Below are positions 9,579 to 19,227 of a DNA stretch of 64,000 nucleotides, in pieces. Source of the stretch: CALZFJ01 sp051878575 (GTDB taxonomy: Bacteria; Bacteroidota; Bacteroidia; Bacteroidales; Muribaculaceae); assembly GCA_051878575.1 (NCBI GenBank), contig JBJEKJ010000121.1, positions 1 through 64,000 of the forward strand, read 5' to 3'. Every line of letters begins with the position of its first letter. Position 1 is the first letter of the stretch. Made by a program: the position numbers and the translations under genes. A model generated the notes under the pieces. That model did no database searches and had not been told where the DNA came from. It worked only from the letters and a program-made list of their open reading frames with translations.

Positions 9579-11207
9579 TTATTTTATAACCTTCTCAACA
9601 GAGCCATCGCTATACTTCACGATGTTGATTTGGCCCTGCTGTGCCTTGGCGATACGCTGTCCGGCAACGTTGTAGACTGCCGTAACCGTCTTGTCGCCAT
9701 CGCTTGTAATGTTCTCGACGAATGATCCCGGCAGCACTTTTGCCTTAGTGACCATCGACGGCATCTTATCCTTGCCGATACCGAACACGGTGACGGTCTC
9801 GGTCTCGGTCAGTATCTCCTCCGGAATTTCGGCGCTCCACACGCCATTGGCTATCGTCACGGGAACGATTACGCTCTCGGCCAATGAGCCGTAGATGTAC
9901 ACGAACTCAAGGTCGGTCTCACCGGTTCCGGCCACACGGTCATCGGTGCACTCGGTGATGGTGAGCGGAGCCGTCTGGTTGGCAAGGAACGGAGTAGTAC
10001 CCTCGGCAATCTGCCACTTGCTCATGTCAGAGAACTTGAAGTTGCTGAGCTTCAGCATCTCCTCGGGAAGCAGGGCCTTGGTGTCGTAGTTGTCGGGCTC
10101 ATCGCCGTCGCCCATGCCCAATGGCGCGCCATCGGCATTATAGTAAGTGCGAGCCACGGTGATACCCGGCCAGTTACGGCCGCAAATGCCGGCAATCTTC
10201 ACATCGCTGGTACCCGTGATTACGCCCGAGAAATAGCAGTCCTCGATCGGGCCATTGAAGTTCACTGCGCAAAGGCCGCCATTCCAGGGATCCTCATAGC
10301 CATGGCTCCATATTCCGGTAGCCTTCACATTTCCTGTGGCGTAGCAATTCTGCAACTTGCCGCGGAGGGCGTTGCCGCCGAAAGAGCCTACGGCCTGACC
10401 AGTGCAATCGGCAAAGACGGCGCAATTGATGATGTGTGCCGAGTTACAGTTCCAGTTGGGCTGTCCGAGCACGCCACCCACAGTGCCGGTCGACGACGAC
10501 ACGTTGCCATAAACCACGCAGTTCTCGAAAGCATAGTCCCACTTCGACTCGCCATTGTAGAATCCGCAGATACCGCCTACCAAGCCCGAGCTGATCACAT
10601 TGCCGTGGAAAGAGCAGTCCTTATAGCGGCCGCCGCCCTCGTTGAGTCCGGAGATACCGCCTGTCTTCTCGCCACCCTCCACGGTCACGTTGTAGGCACG
10701 GCAGTTCACGAAGTTTCCACCTGCCACGCCGGCAAATGCTCCTGTCGACTCGCCTGCCTCGATATATGAGTCGTAGATTGCGCAGTTGATTATGTCGCCA
10801 CCGAGAGCCTCCCAGTTGCCATTGGTAGAGCAGAGGATTCCCGACCAGCTTGCACCGACCACGTCGGCATACCTCATTGTCACGTTTTTGATAACACCGG
10901 GAGTGTTCACACGGTTGAACAGGCCCACGCCATTGTTTCCCGAGTAATTGGTGTAGTAGTCGATGGAATATCCGTTACCGTCGTAAACGCCGGTAAAAGT
11001 GCCGATTCCCTCAAAATTCACGTCGGTGAGGTCAATATCGGCAGTCTGTATAAAGCATGCTGTGGTGAAATTGGTCACTTCCTGCAATTGAGCTGCTGTA
11101 GCCACCTGATATGGATCACTGGCAGTTCCCGTTCCGCCGGCAAAGTTCTGTGCCGACATTGTGAGCGTTGCTCCAAAAATCGAAGCGATAAAAAGTAGTC
11201 TTTTCAT
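9579..11207 (-). CDS. GLUG-repeat secreted protein with C-terminal sorting-like tail
   Basis: The 542-residue protein has a signal peptide (1-19) and a right-handed beta-structure made of GLUG-like repeats. Examples are GLFNRVNTPGVIKNVTM, GGISGLNEGGGRYKDC and GGICGFYNG, each with a glycine-rich turn and a NC or DC step. It ends in a short module containing YNVAGQRIA and a basic C terminus. This resembles the tail of several other secreted proteins in the window and of T9SS type A sorting regions. No catalytic motif is visible. GLUG proteins are usually surface adhesins or matrix proteins; here the place between a beta-helix glycosidase and SusC suggests binding of the target polysaccharide. 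It is a partner of the paralogous GLUG gene at 13130-14575. Confidence 0.75.
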   Translation of the reverse strand: MKRLLFIASIFGATLTMSAQNFAGGTGTASDPYQVATAAQLQEVTNFTTACFIQTADIDLTDVNFEGIGTFTGVYDGNGYSIDYYTNYSGNNGVGLFNRVNTPGVIKNVTMRYADVVGASWSGILCSTNGNWEALGGDIINCAIYDSYIEAGESTGAFAGVAGGNFVNCRAYNVTVEGGEKTGGISGLNEGGGRYKDCSFHGNVISSGLVGGICGFYNGESKWDYAFENCVVYGNVSSSTGTVGGVLGQPNWNCNSAHIINCAVFADCTGQAVGSFGGNALRGKLQNCYATGNVKATGIWSHGYEDPWNGGLCAVNFNGPIEDCYFSGVITGTSDVKIAGICGRNWPGITVARTYYNADGAPLGMGDGDEPDNYDTKALLPEEMLKLSNFKFSDMSKWQIAEGTTPFLANQTAPLTITECTDDRVAGTGETDLEFVYIYGSLAESVIVPVTIANGVWSAEIPEEILTETETVTVFGIGKDKMPSMVTKAKVLPGSFVENITSDGDKTVTAVYNVAGQRIAKAQQGQINIVKYSDGSVEKVIK

Positions 11208-11336
11208 AATTTCTATTGATTTAGTTAGTTATTGAGTTAATTTATTAGTTATTACTTCAAATTTGAGCCTTGATAGGCATCTATTAGTCTCTTTAAACCC
11301 AAATTTTGGATTACGAGAGGGGCTTTTGCCTCTACG

Positions 11337-13088
11337 CTAAAATTTCACGTATTTCTTGCCATTTTTGATATAGATTCCGCGTGTGGGGTTCTTCACCATT
11401 CTACCGTCGATGGTATAGTATATATCATCAGCGTCATCACCCACAAGCTCGGGTCCTATGGTGATTTCGTCCACTCCGTCGGTGAAGTTGAACTTGAAGT
11501 CGTAGACGAGCTTCAGCGTCTCGGTATTGTTGGTCTTGAGATGCTTGTCTTCCCATCCAAGCACCGGCTCATCCTCCACTATCACGTTGTCGAAAGTCAC
11601 GTCGTGGATAAACTTGTCGGGCGTGCCGCCGGGATATTTATCACTTGTCCCCTCCTGATGCCATCCCTGGAAAAGGATGTCGTTGGAGATGTTTCCTTTG
11701 GTGTTGTTGGGGCAGACGATGTTGCGATAGGTTATACCGCTGATGTCGCCGGGCCACGTCTGGTCGCCCTGAATAGTCCCATACCAGAAACTGTCCTTGA
11801 ACGATACTCCAATCAGCCTCTCGCATCGGTTCACATAGATGTTCTCATAGAGAATATCCTTGAAGTAAGTGCCGTGCAGCGCGCAGATGTTGAGTGCCGA
11901 ACGGTCGTCCATCGAGCCGTTAAGCCCCAAGCCGTCGAATGAGTAGAGCACCTCGCAATTTGTGAACTTGATGTTCTCATAGAAGCATGTGGTCTCGGCG
12001 CCGAGATTGAATCCGCCATTTGCCGAGCTCCATATCTGCACATTGTTGAACGAGAGGTTCTTCTCGGGCGGAGCGTCTTTAGGGTCGCCCGAGCACAATC
12101 CCTTCACGGCAATGGCGTCGTCGTTGGCACGCACGAAGCAGTTGTCGAACGAGAGGTCGTGGCATCCCTGAAAGTCCATACCGTCGGTACAGCCGCCATA
12201 CACGCAGATTACCTTCATGTTGCGGAAGGTCATATTGCTGCTATATGTGTAGGTAGTCTGCCATCCTCCCACTTTATAGCGGTAGAACACCGGGCCGTCG
12301 ACCTCACCTCCCGTGCAAGTGTTCACATTGAGCTGCGAGCCCGCATTATCCTTGCTCTGAATCACTATGCCGTGGCCTTTAACCGAGCCTCCGTCGCCCG
12401 ACATGGTCACCTGCCCGTTGAGCACGGCACCGCCGGCTATATATATCGTTCGTCCCACCGAGGCCGTGATCACACCGCCATGAGTGTCGGAGAGGTCGTA
12501 GTAGCCCGGGCCGAAGTAATAGGTCTTCGTCGTGCGGTCGTAGAAATAGCCTCCCGCAGCCTTCTTCTCGGGGTCGACGGCCGGCTCGGGGTCGTCGACA
12601 TTGTTGAAAAACAGATGCAGCACGTCGCCTTTCTGATAGTCGCCATCGCCCACGATAGTGATATTCTGCCCGGGTTTGTGGATTTTGAATCTCAGCATCT
12701 TGTCGTTGATCAGCTCCACATCGTAGATATTGGCGTCGTGCGGAAGCACCTCAAATTCGCCAAGCGCCTTGCGTGCGGCTACGAACACCTCTATCGGCTT
12801 CTCGTCGCGAAAGTCGATAACGCCGAAATTTCCTGAGCCGCCCCACTCATTACGTGCACAGTACAAGCCTGTGTAGGCCTCTTTGTTGACGAGCACGTTG
12901 AATCTCGGAGTCTCCGTCTCGGTCACACCGTCGGGGCGCTCAAAAGTCTTGAAAATGCCGTCGGCCGCCGTGTAGTTGCTGCCCTTGCCATTCTCAATGC
13001 TCCACACCTCGTAGTTGATAGCATTTGCCGCCAAGGCGGCAAATGCCGATACAACCATTATAACAATTTTCACTGTCGTTCTCATCAA
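11337..13088 (-). CDS. Right-handed beta-helix glycosidase, GH28/GH49-like, secreted
   Basis: The 583-residue protein has a signal peptide (about 1-22), an N-terminal beta-sandwich (about 25-170), and a parallel beta-helix with stacked N-rich turns. The motif RANDDAIAVKG (about residue 320) matches the paired catalytic Asp of GH28 polygalacturonases and GH49 enzymes. DGMDFQGCHDLSF and FNLGAETTCF fit the other active-site turns. The C-terminal tail (YTIDGRMVKNP, GIYIKNGKKYVKF) matches the sorting-like tail seen elsewhere in the window. It is a paralogue of the lipoprotein at 14764-16248: both keep the DD motif and the YxxGxxPxxGxxxH-type ending of the helix. An endo- or exo-polygalacturonase role is the most likely, but GH49-type dextran or pullulan cleavage cannot be excluded. 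Confidence 0.75.
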   Translation of the reverse strand: MMRTTVKIVIMVVSAFAALAANAINYEVWSIENGKGSNYTAADGIFKTFERPDGVTETETPRFNVLVNKEAYTGLYCARNEWGGSGNFGVIDFRDEKPIEVFVAARKALGEFEVLPHDANIYDVELINDKMLRFKIHKPGQNITIVGDGDYQKGDVLHLFFNNVDDPEPAVDPEKKAAGGYFYDRTTKTYYFGPGYYDLSDTHGGVITASVGRTIYIAGGAVLNGQVTMSGDGGSVKGHGIVIQSKDNAGSQLNVNTCTGGEVDGPVFYRYKVGGWQTTYTYSSNMTFRNMKVICVYGGCTDGMDFQGCHDLSFDNCFVRANDDAIAVKGLCSGDPKDAPPEKNLSFNNVQIWSSANGGFNLGAETTCFYENIKFTNCEVLYSFDGLGLNGSMDDRSALNICALHGTYFKDILYENIYVNRCERLIGVSFKDSFWYGTIQGDQTWPGDISGITYRNIVCPNNTKGNISNDILFQGWHQEGTSDKYPGGTPDKFIHDVTFDNVIVEDEPVLGWEDKHLKTNNTETLKLVYDFKFNFTDGVDEITIGPELVGDDADDIYYTIDGRMVKNPTRGIYIKNGKKYVKF

Positions 13089-13129
13089 TCAAAATGCGTT
13101 ATTTGTTTTTACTGACTTGTCAGAATCTC

Positions 13130-14575
13130 TTATCTTTTCAGATACTTCTTGCCCTTTACTACAATAAGGCCTTTGGCATCCTTGCCTACACGCTGACCTG
13201 CAACGTTGTACATCACCTCGTCGTTACCGACAGGAGCTATCACATCGGCCACGCCAACGCTCTCGTTGGTATATTCGCCATTTATTACGCTTACCTTCTT
13301 GTGTGCGTCGAGGTCGAACGGCCAGGGGTGAGAGTCAGTGTCGAGCGTCTGTCCCCAGACGTCGGTCTCGCGTCCGTTGTTCAGAGCCACGCAAAGAGCG
13401 CCCGATGCCACATTGGCAATAGCATATTCAGTGCTGTAATGGCCCCAGCATGGGTTCAGCACGTTGACAGCCGTTGTCGGAGCGTCGTTAAGGCTGAAGA
13501 ATGTGTGAGTCTCCACGAAGTTTGCACAATTGCTGACGTTGTAGGTAGTGGCAGTTGCCATATATGCCACCAATCCGGCATAAGCCCATCCCGAAGTGGG
13601 GATTCCGCTATTGCCGCAGTCGATAATGTTCACGGTTCCCGGCACGTTCCAGTCGGCACCGAGGATTCCTCCTGCCTCACCCGAGGCAGTGATATTGCCC
13701 TCGTTGATGCAGCGCTCGAACGTCATTGTAGCATTGCCATATTTGCCACCGAGCATGCCGCCGGCATCGTCGCCACTGCAAACGACATTTCCCCTGTTGA
13801 GGCACTCAAAGATTGTGAGCGGGCTGTTGGAGCCACCCATAATGCCGCCCGAATTCTTCGTTGCAGTCACTTTGCCATTGTTCACGCAGCCCTTGATGGT
13901 AGTGTTTCCGGTGTATTGCTCACCGATGATTCCGCCGCACTTCAAGCCCTTGGCAGCCACGATGTCGCCATTGTTCACACAATTCTCGATAAGGATATCG
14001 CTATTGCCTTGAGCCAATCCTATGAAGCCTGCCGAATAGCTGTTGCCGGTTATCGTTCCGTTGTTCTCAGAGTTGGAGATTGTCACTTTTCCACCATTCA
14101 CCACGGCGATGAATCCCGCGCACTTATCATAACCGGAATCATTACCTATTGTGAAATTGGCATTGTTGACTACATTGTCGATTAAGTTGGTTCCGCCGTC
14201 AACCTGACCGACTACACAGCCATTGACGTAGGCTCCCGACACCGAGCCCTCAACCGTGAGATTCTTGATTGTCGCACCATTGATGTGGCTGAATATGCCG
14301 CGGGTGTCCCAACCCGAGATATTCACTGTTATCTTCTTGTTGCCACCATCGAAAGTGCCTGCGTATGCGTTGCCCTCGCCGATGCAAGTGTAGGATGCCG
14401 TAGCATCGATATCGGCAGTAAGTTTTGCGTCGAGAGCCGTCTCGCCCGCATTCACGCGAGCTGCGAAAGCGTTAAGCTGATCGACTGTACCAATTTCAAC
14501 CGTTTCCGCCATAGCGGTCATGCCGCCCGACAAAAGTGCTGTCAGAAGCATGCTCTTGAGTAAATTCTTCTTCAT
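13130..14575 (-). CDS. GLUG-repeat secreted protein with C-terminal sorting-like tail
   Basis: The 481-residue protein begins with a signal peptide (1-23). Many repeats follow with the pattern N-N-G-x-I/V-x-x-x-x-x-x-x-G-G-I-x-G, for example NNGDIVAAKGLKCGGIIGEQ and NNGKVTATKNSGGIMGG. This is the GLUG pattern of a beta-helical stalk. The C-terminal module contains MYNVAGQRVGKDAKG and ends GKKYLKR. No enzyme motif is visible. It alternates with the two beta-helix glycosidases in the same operon-like run, so surface display or scaffolding of glycan-active proteins is a reasonable but unproven role. An alternative reading is a general adhesin that happens to lie here. Confidence 0.75.
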   Translation of the reverse strand: MKKNLLKSMLLTALLSGGMTAMAETVEIGTVDQLNAFAARVNAGETALDAKLTADIDATASYTCIGEGNAYAGTFDGGNKKITVNISGWDTRGIFSHINGATIKNLTVEGSVSGAYVNGCVVGQVDGGTNLIDNVVNNANFTIGNDSGYDKCAGFIAVVNGGKVTISNSENNGTITGNSYSAGFIGLAQGNSDILIENCVNNGDIVAAKGLKCGGIIGEQYTGNTTIKGCVNNGKVTATKNSGGIMGGSNSPLTIFECLNRGNVVCSGDDAGGMLGGKYGNATMTFERCINEGNITASGEAGGILGADWNVPGTVNIIDCGNSGIPTSGWAYAGLVAYMATATTYNVSNCANFVETHTFFSLNDAPTTAVNVLNPCWGHYSTEYAIANVASGALCVALNNGRETDVWGQTLDTDSHPWPFDLDAHKKVSVINGEYTNESVGVADVIAPVGNDEVMYNVAGQRVGKDAKGLIVVKGKKYLKR

Positions 14576-14712
14576 GATAAATGTAAGTTTAATAAGTTAG
14601 TAATAGTCTTCGTTTTTCAAAGCCTACGCAAATTACGTCAGAAATCGGCAATGTTTGTATAAATTATCAATTGAAAACTATAAGAATTTTTATTATTACT
14701 ATAAATAGTGGT

Positions 14713-14756
14713 ATTTTTTATAATTCCACCGGCACAAGCATGAGTGCCGGCGGAAT
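14713..14756 (-). terminator. Terminator after the beta-helix lipoprotein gene
   Basis: On the minus strand a 13-bp stem with one mismatch (ATTCCGCCGGCAC paired with GTGCCGGTGGAAT, 14723-14756) is followed by TTATAAAAAATA. It lies eight bases after the stop codon of the 14764-16248 gene. Confidence 0.7.
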
Positions 14757-14763
14757 CATATCG

Positions 14764-16248
14764 CTATTTGAAACTGAACTCAGCCTTCAAGTCGTGGCCC
14801 GGAGCCGGCTCAAGGTCGAAATGGGGCGAATCGGCACTGCTGAGTCGCTCTCCGCCTATCATCACATTCTCGAAGCGCAGATTGCGCAGCAACTTGTCGG
14901 GAGTGCCCTCTTTGTGCCAGTCGTAGAGCAGGATTTTGTTCGACAGCTGCTCGGTCTCGGTCTCCAAGGAGGTCACGTTGCGGAAAGTGACATTGCGAAT
15001 CTCACCCTCGCCGGTCTGGTCGCCGGGAAGCTGCCCGAACCAGAAGTCGGGTCTGAATCCAAGCCCGATGAGCCGCTGACAGTGATACACGGTGATATTC
15101 TCAAAGGTGATATCGTGGAAATATGTGCCGTGCAGCGAGCAAATGTTGAGCGCGGCACGCTCATTGAGCTTATTGTGATGCTCCGGGTCGTCGTAGGAGA
15201 AAAGGATGTCGCTGTCGGCGAAGCGTATGTTGCCAAACTCGCGGCAATGCGTCTCGGCACCGATTCCGAAGGCATTGTTGCAGTCGTTCCACAATTGCAG
15301 ATTGGTGAAGGTGAGGTCGGTCATCACAGGGCCGTCGGCCGGCTTCTGGCTTCCCAGACCCTTAATTGCTATAGCGTCGTCGTTGGCCCGGATGAAGCAG
15401 CTGTCGACGGTGATATGCGACGAGTTGACCACATCGATGCCGTCGACACTGGCATAGTGGGGATTGAAAATCTTCATTCCGCGCAACAGCACGTCGCTGC
15501 AATTGTCGACAATCACCTGCCATGCGTGCAGGCGGTGTCCGTGCACGGTGATATCCTCCACCGAGCAGTTTCTCGAGCTCACCACCCTCACCATAGAGCC
15601 ATAGTTGTTGCACACCATTCCATTGCCATAGATTTTGGCGCCGTCGCCCTCCATAATCAGCAACGTGCCGTTGACCACGGCTCCGGGAGCGAGATATATT
15701 TTCTGGTCGCCCTTGATGGTCAGTGTCTTGTCGCCCAATAGCGAGGCAAGCTCATAGTAGCCCGCACCAAACGAATGAGTCTTCGTGGAATCGTCGTAGC
15801 TGTATCCCTCGGGCTGAGGGCCCTCGGCAAACTTGTTGCAGAAAAGGTGCAGCACATGTCCCTCACGCGGATTCCCATTCACCACGAGCGTCTGCGTCCA
15901 ATCGGCCTTGCGGCTCGTAATCTCCACGGTGCGCTTCCCCGTCTGCCGCACCTCGCAGTCTTTGGGCGCAGGTAGCAGCTCGAGTGAGGAAATGTCCTCG
16001 TCGAGAACAACGCTGACCGTGGATTTATCGCCTTCGCGAATCTCGAAACTGCCAAAATCGATGGTTCCTCCCCAATGGGTGGTGTCGTTGTAGAGCGACA
16101 TGGATTTGCCATTGGCGCTGACACTGAAATGGCGAAGCTTGTCTTCAATAAAAGGATATCCCTCGGGAACGGGATAAGTCCTTGCCTCGGGAGTGCATGC
16201 CGCCAACAGCGATATAAGCGGTAGCAGTAATAGTGTTGTTTTCTTCAT
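14764..16248 (-). CDS. Right-handed beta-helix glycosidase, GH28/GH49-like, lipoprotein
   Basis: The 494-residue protein has a lipoprotein signal (LISLLAACTPEA), so it is membrane-anchored. An N-terminal beta-sandwich (to about residue 150) is followed by a parallel beta-helix. FIRANDDAIAIKGLG (about residue 290) carries the paired catalytic Asp expected for GH28/GH49. DGIDVVNSSHITVDSC and FGIGAETHC are the neighbouring active-site turns. Sequence and domain order match the secreted paralogue at 11337-13088. This one lacks the C-terminal sorting-like tail and has a lipid anchor instead, so the two probably act at different places or stages. It is the first gene of the run after the hybrid regulator, 48 bases from its stop codon. 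Confidence 0.75.
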   Translation of the reverse strand: MKKTTLLLLPLISLLAACTPEARTYPVPEGYPFIEDKLRHFSVSANGKSMSLYNDTTHWGGTIDFGSFEIREGDKSTVSVVLDEDISSLELLPAPKDCEVRQTGKRTVEITSRKADWTQTLVVNGNPREGHVLHLFCNKFAEGPQPEGYSYDDSTKTHSFGAGYYELASLLGDKTLTIKGDQKIYLAPGAVVNGTLLIMEGDGAKIYGNGMVCNNYGSMVRVVSSRNCSVEDITVHGHRLHAWQVIVDNCSDVLLRGMKIFNPHYASVDGIDVVNSSHITVDSCFIRANDDAIAIKGLGSQKPADGPVMTDLTFTNLQLWNDCNNAFGIGAETHCREFGNIRFADSDILFSYDDPEHHNKLNERAALNICSLHGTYFHDITFENITVYHCQRLIGLGFRPDFWFGQLPGDQTGEGEIRNVTFRNVTSLETETEQLSNKILLYDWHKEGTPDKLLRNLRFENVMIGGERLSSADSPHFDLEPAPGHDLKAEFSFK

Positions 16249-16296
16249 TGCGTAGTGTTTTTGTTTATTATGTTAATGTATTATATTCAGCTTGTG

Positions 16297-18999
16297 TCAT
16301 TTTGTGGTTGAGTTGCGGTATTCCTTTGGAGTCATGTTATATTGACCCTTGAAACACTTGGAGAAATAGGCAGGCGAGGTGAATCCCACATTGTAGGCAA
16401 TCTCGGCCACGCTGAGCTCGGTGGTGGCAAGCAGCTCCCTGCCACGCTCAAGCCGGCAATTGCACAGATGCTCCACCGGAGCCTGGCCGGTGAGGTTCTT
16501 TATCTTGGCATAGAGTTGCGCCCTGCTGAGGTTCATCTGCTCGCAAAGGTTGTCGATGCCAAACTCGGGATTGCCGATACCCTCCATTACGCACTTGCGG
16601 AAGCGCTTTACGAATTCCGACTCGCGCGGCGTCGCCGCCATCTCAAAGTTCTTCTCGCCACGCGAGAAGGTGTTGCGCAATAGCTTGCGGCTATTGAGCA
16701 GGTTCTCGATGCGGGCAAGAAGTATGTCGGCCGAGAAGGGCTTTGTGATATAGGCGTCGGCGCCATTGTCGAAGCCCTCCACATAGTGGCTGTCGAGCGA
16801 GCGCGCCGTGAGCAGAATCACCGGAATGTGGCTTGTGGCGGTGGTGGTCTTCAGCTTCTGGCAGCACTGTATGCCGTCCATCACCGGCATCATCACATCG
16901 CAAATTATGATGTCGGGGAGCCACTGCTGAGCCTTCTCAAAGCCCTGAATGCCATCGTAGGCCTCCTCACAGTTGTAATCGCTCTCAAGCAACATGCGCA
17001 CGTATTGGCACATGTCCTTGTTGTCGTCGATAATCAGCACGCGTGTCTTGGCGTCGTGCTGTAGGCTCGCCTCCTCCATGAGCATATCGTCGATGGACTC
17101 GTCGGACGCTGCCGCAGCCGACGTCTGCGCCTTTGGCATCACTATGGTGAACACCGAGCCTTTGCCCTCCTCGCTCTCGGCGGTGATAGTGCCCTTGTGA
17201 AGCTCCACAAGCGATTTCACGAAGGAGAGCCCAATGCCTGTGCCGCCCTGAGTGCCGGGTACCTGATAGAACCCCTCGAAGATACGTGGCAGGGCGTCGG
17301 GGGCTATGCCCGGCCCGGTATCTCGCACCGATATGGCAAACACGTCGTCGTGCGAGCTTAGCTCCACCTCTATGGTTCCTTTCTCGGGAGTGTACTTGAA
17401 GGCGTTGCCGAGCAGGTTGACGATTATGCTTGTGAGCTTCTTTCGGTCGGCCTCTACCCACAGGGTGCGCAACGTGTTGTGGGTGAACACCAAATTCACG
17501 TTCTGCGTCAGGGCTTGGTTGCGGAAGTTGTCAATCCAGTCTTTCAGAGCCTTTACGATGTCGAACTTCTCATTGCGCAGCTCCATCCTTCCGTCCTGCA
17601 CCTTGCGGAAGTCGAGAATGTCGCTCACGAGGCTCATGAGCATCGTGAGGTTCTTGTTGGCCACGTTGAGCAGGCTGCGGCGCTGAGGCTCGCTCAGGTC
17701 ATCGTTCTTAAGTAGCTTCTCGATAGGTCCCGCAATGAGCGTGAGCGGAGTGCGGAACTCATGGCTCACATTGGTGAAGAAATTGAGCTTTGTGCGCACC
17801 TCCTCCTCAATTTGCAGGTTGAGCTGCTGCAAGCGCTGATTGCTCTCAAGCAACCGTAGCGCCTGCTCCTCCTTCTCGACATACTGGTTCTCAATGGTGC
17901 GGCGCAACTGCCGGTTCTTGGCGAACGACCGGTAGAGACTGTAGCAATATATTGCGAGCATACCCACGATAAGTGCCAACAGCAGCGAGATGCGTCCTCG
18001 CAATATGCTTTCGGTCTGCGACACGTCGATCTGCGTGCGCATCATCTGTATCTGTGAGTCGAGAGCCTCAATCTCCACCTGCTGCTGGAGTATGGTGGCT
18101 ATATTCTGGTCGTCGACGACACCGGTGGGCAATATCTCCTCGGCCTCGTAGGGCTTGTGGTGCAGGATGTCCATCACCAGGTCAACCACCTTGTCGCCTC
18201 GGGTGGGATACACGAAACTGGCTGAGATGCTGTCTTGCCTCACATATTCTATTCCCGAGGGCGACTTGGCGAGGGCGTCGACACCGATCACCTTTATCTT
18301 GCGGCCGTGCTCGGCAAAAATGCCCTGAAGCAGATACCATATCATTCCGTCGCTGTGATAGAACACGACATCGATGTCGTTCTCACGGCTTAGGATATCC
18401 TCAACCACCGACTTAGCGGTCTCCCACACCCAGTCGCCGTAGGGCGATGCCACAATCTGCGACTGCGGGAACTCGCGCAAAGCCTCCTGAAAGCCGCGAT
18501 GGCGCTCCTCGGTGGATAGGTCGCCCGCCTTGCCCTGAACCTCAAGTATGCGTCCGCCCTCCTCGCCGAGCATGCGCCCTATGTAGCCTCCCACCGAGCG
18601 GCCTATCTCCTCATTGTCGGCTCCGATGAACGCGGTGCGGTTGCACTTCATATTCTTATTGTCGACAAGCACCACCGGAATGCCACGCGCATAGCACTCG
18701 TCGATCGACGCTATCACCTCGGGAGTGGGTATCGGCGAGATGACAAGAAGATTCATTCCCTCGGCCACGAGTGAGTCGATTTGGTGAACTTGCAGGCGGC
18801 TGCTATTATTGGACGACACGGTGGTGAACTCCACATCGTCGTAGGCGAACGAGGCATACTTGATCTCATTGGCAAGTTTATAACGCCATGAGAAATTATG
18901 ATAGAGCACCACTCCCACCTTGAATTTCTTCTCATGCGAGCCACACGAGCACAGCATCGTCGCCATGACGATGGTGAGAGCGATACGCGTAATTGCCAT
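16297..18999 (-). CDS. Hybrid two-component system regulator with periplasmic-binding-protein sensor
   Basis: From the preferred start (MAITRIALTI) the protein is about 900 residues. In order it has a signal/lipobox-like start (MLCSCGS), a LacI-type periplasmic sugar-binding domain (about 27-300), and one membrane helix (ISLLLALIVGMLAIYCY, about 340). Then come a HisKA domain (NVSHEFRTPLTL, His phosphorylation site), a HATPase (NLLGNAFKYTP, DTGPGIAPD, GGTGIGLSFV), a receiver (LIIDDNKD, phospho-Asp in IICDVMMPVMDG) and an AraC-type DNA-binding domain (FTSPAYFSKCFK). It should sense a small sugar in the periplasm and turn on the adjacent polysaccharide utilization genes. Upstream non-ATG codons overlap a TATATTTG promoter box at 19036-19043, which argues for a start at 18999 (or ATG at 19017). 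Confidence 0.92.
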   Translation of the reverse strand: MAITRIALTIVMATMLCSCGSHEKKFKVGVVLYHNFSWRYKLANEIKYASFAYDDVEFTTVSSNNSSRLQVHQIDSLVAEGMNLLVISPIPTPEVIASIDECYARGIPVVLVDNKNMKCNRTAFIGADNEEIGRSVGGYIGRMLGEEGGRILEVQGKAGDLSTEERHRGFQEALREFPQSQIVASPYGDWVWETAKSVVEDILSRENDIDVVFYHSDGMIWYLLQGIFAEHGRKIKVIGVDALAKSPSGIEYVRQDSISASFVYPTRGDKVVDLVMDILHHKPYEAEEILPTGVVDDQNIATILQQQVEIEALDSQIQMMRTQIDVSQTESILRGRISLLLALIVGMLAIYCYSLYRSFAKNRQLRRTIENQYVEKEEQALRLLESNQRLQQLNLQIEEEVRTKLNFFTNVSHEFRTPLTLIAGPIEKLLKNDDLSEPQRRSLLNVANKNLTMLMSLVSDILDFRKVQDGRMELRNEKFDIVKALKDWIDNFRNQALTQNVNLVFTHNTLRTLWVEADRKKLTSIIVNLLGNAFKYTPEKGTIEVELSSHDDVFAISVRDTGPGIAPDALPRIFEGFYQVPGTQGGTGIGLSFVKSLVELHKGTITAESEEGKGSVFTIVMPKAQTSAAAASDESIDDMLMEEASLQHDAKTRVLIIDDNKDMCQYVRMLLESDYNCEEAYDGIQGFEKAQQWLPDIIICDVMMPVMDGIQCCQKLKTTTATSHIPVILLTARSLDSHYVEGFDNGADAYITKPFSADILLARIENLLNSRKLLRNTFSRGEKNFEMAATPRESEFVKRFRKCVMEGIGNPEFGIDNLCEQMNLSRAQLYAKIKNLTGQAPVEHLCNCRLERGRELLATTELSVAEIAYNVGFTSPAYFSKCFKGQYNMTPKEYRNSTTK

Positions 19000-19035
19000 T
19001 TTGTATTCCGATAGCATTTTTTGATGAATTTTTCT

Positions 19036-19067
19036 CAAATATACGCATTCCTTGACCTTTTTTCAAC
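19036..19067 (-). promoter_or_regulatory. Promoter of the hybrid regulator gene
   Basis: On the minus strand a TATATTTG box (19036-19043) matches the Bacteroidetes TAnnTTTG -7 element. A weak GTTG (19064-19067) lies 20 bases upstream in the place of the -33 TTTG. The predicted transcript starts near 19030. Confidence 0.5.
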
Positions 19068-19227
19068 CCCTGAAACAACAATTTTCCCGAAAATAAGACA
19101 ATAATTATAGCATTCAATTGATTATTTATAGTCGGCACGGAGAAGATATGGGATAGCCGACGCCCGATAGCGACAGGACGCGCGCAGGCTATGCAATAAA
19201 TTGAGGTGCGAGTGCGTTATTACTGAT

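Noticed and set aside
11311..11333. Small hairpin AGAGG/CCTCT after the secreted beta-helix glycosidase gene
   Set aside because: Only a 5-bp stem with no T run on the minus strand, so it is too weak to call a terminator.
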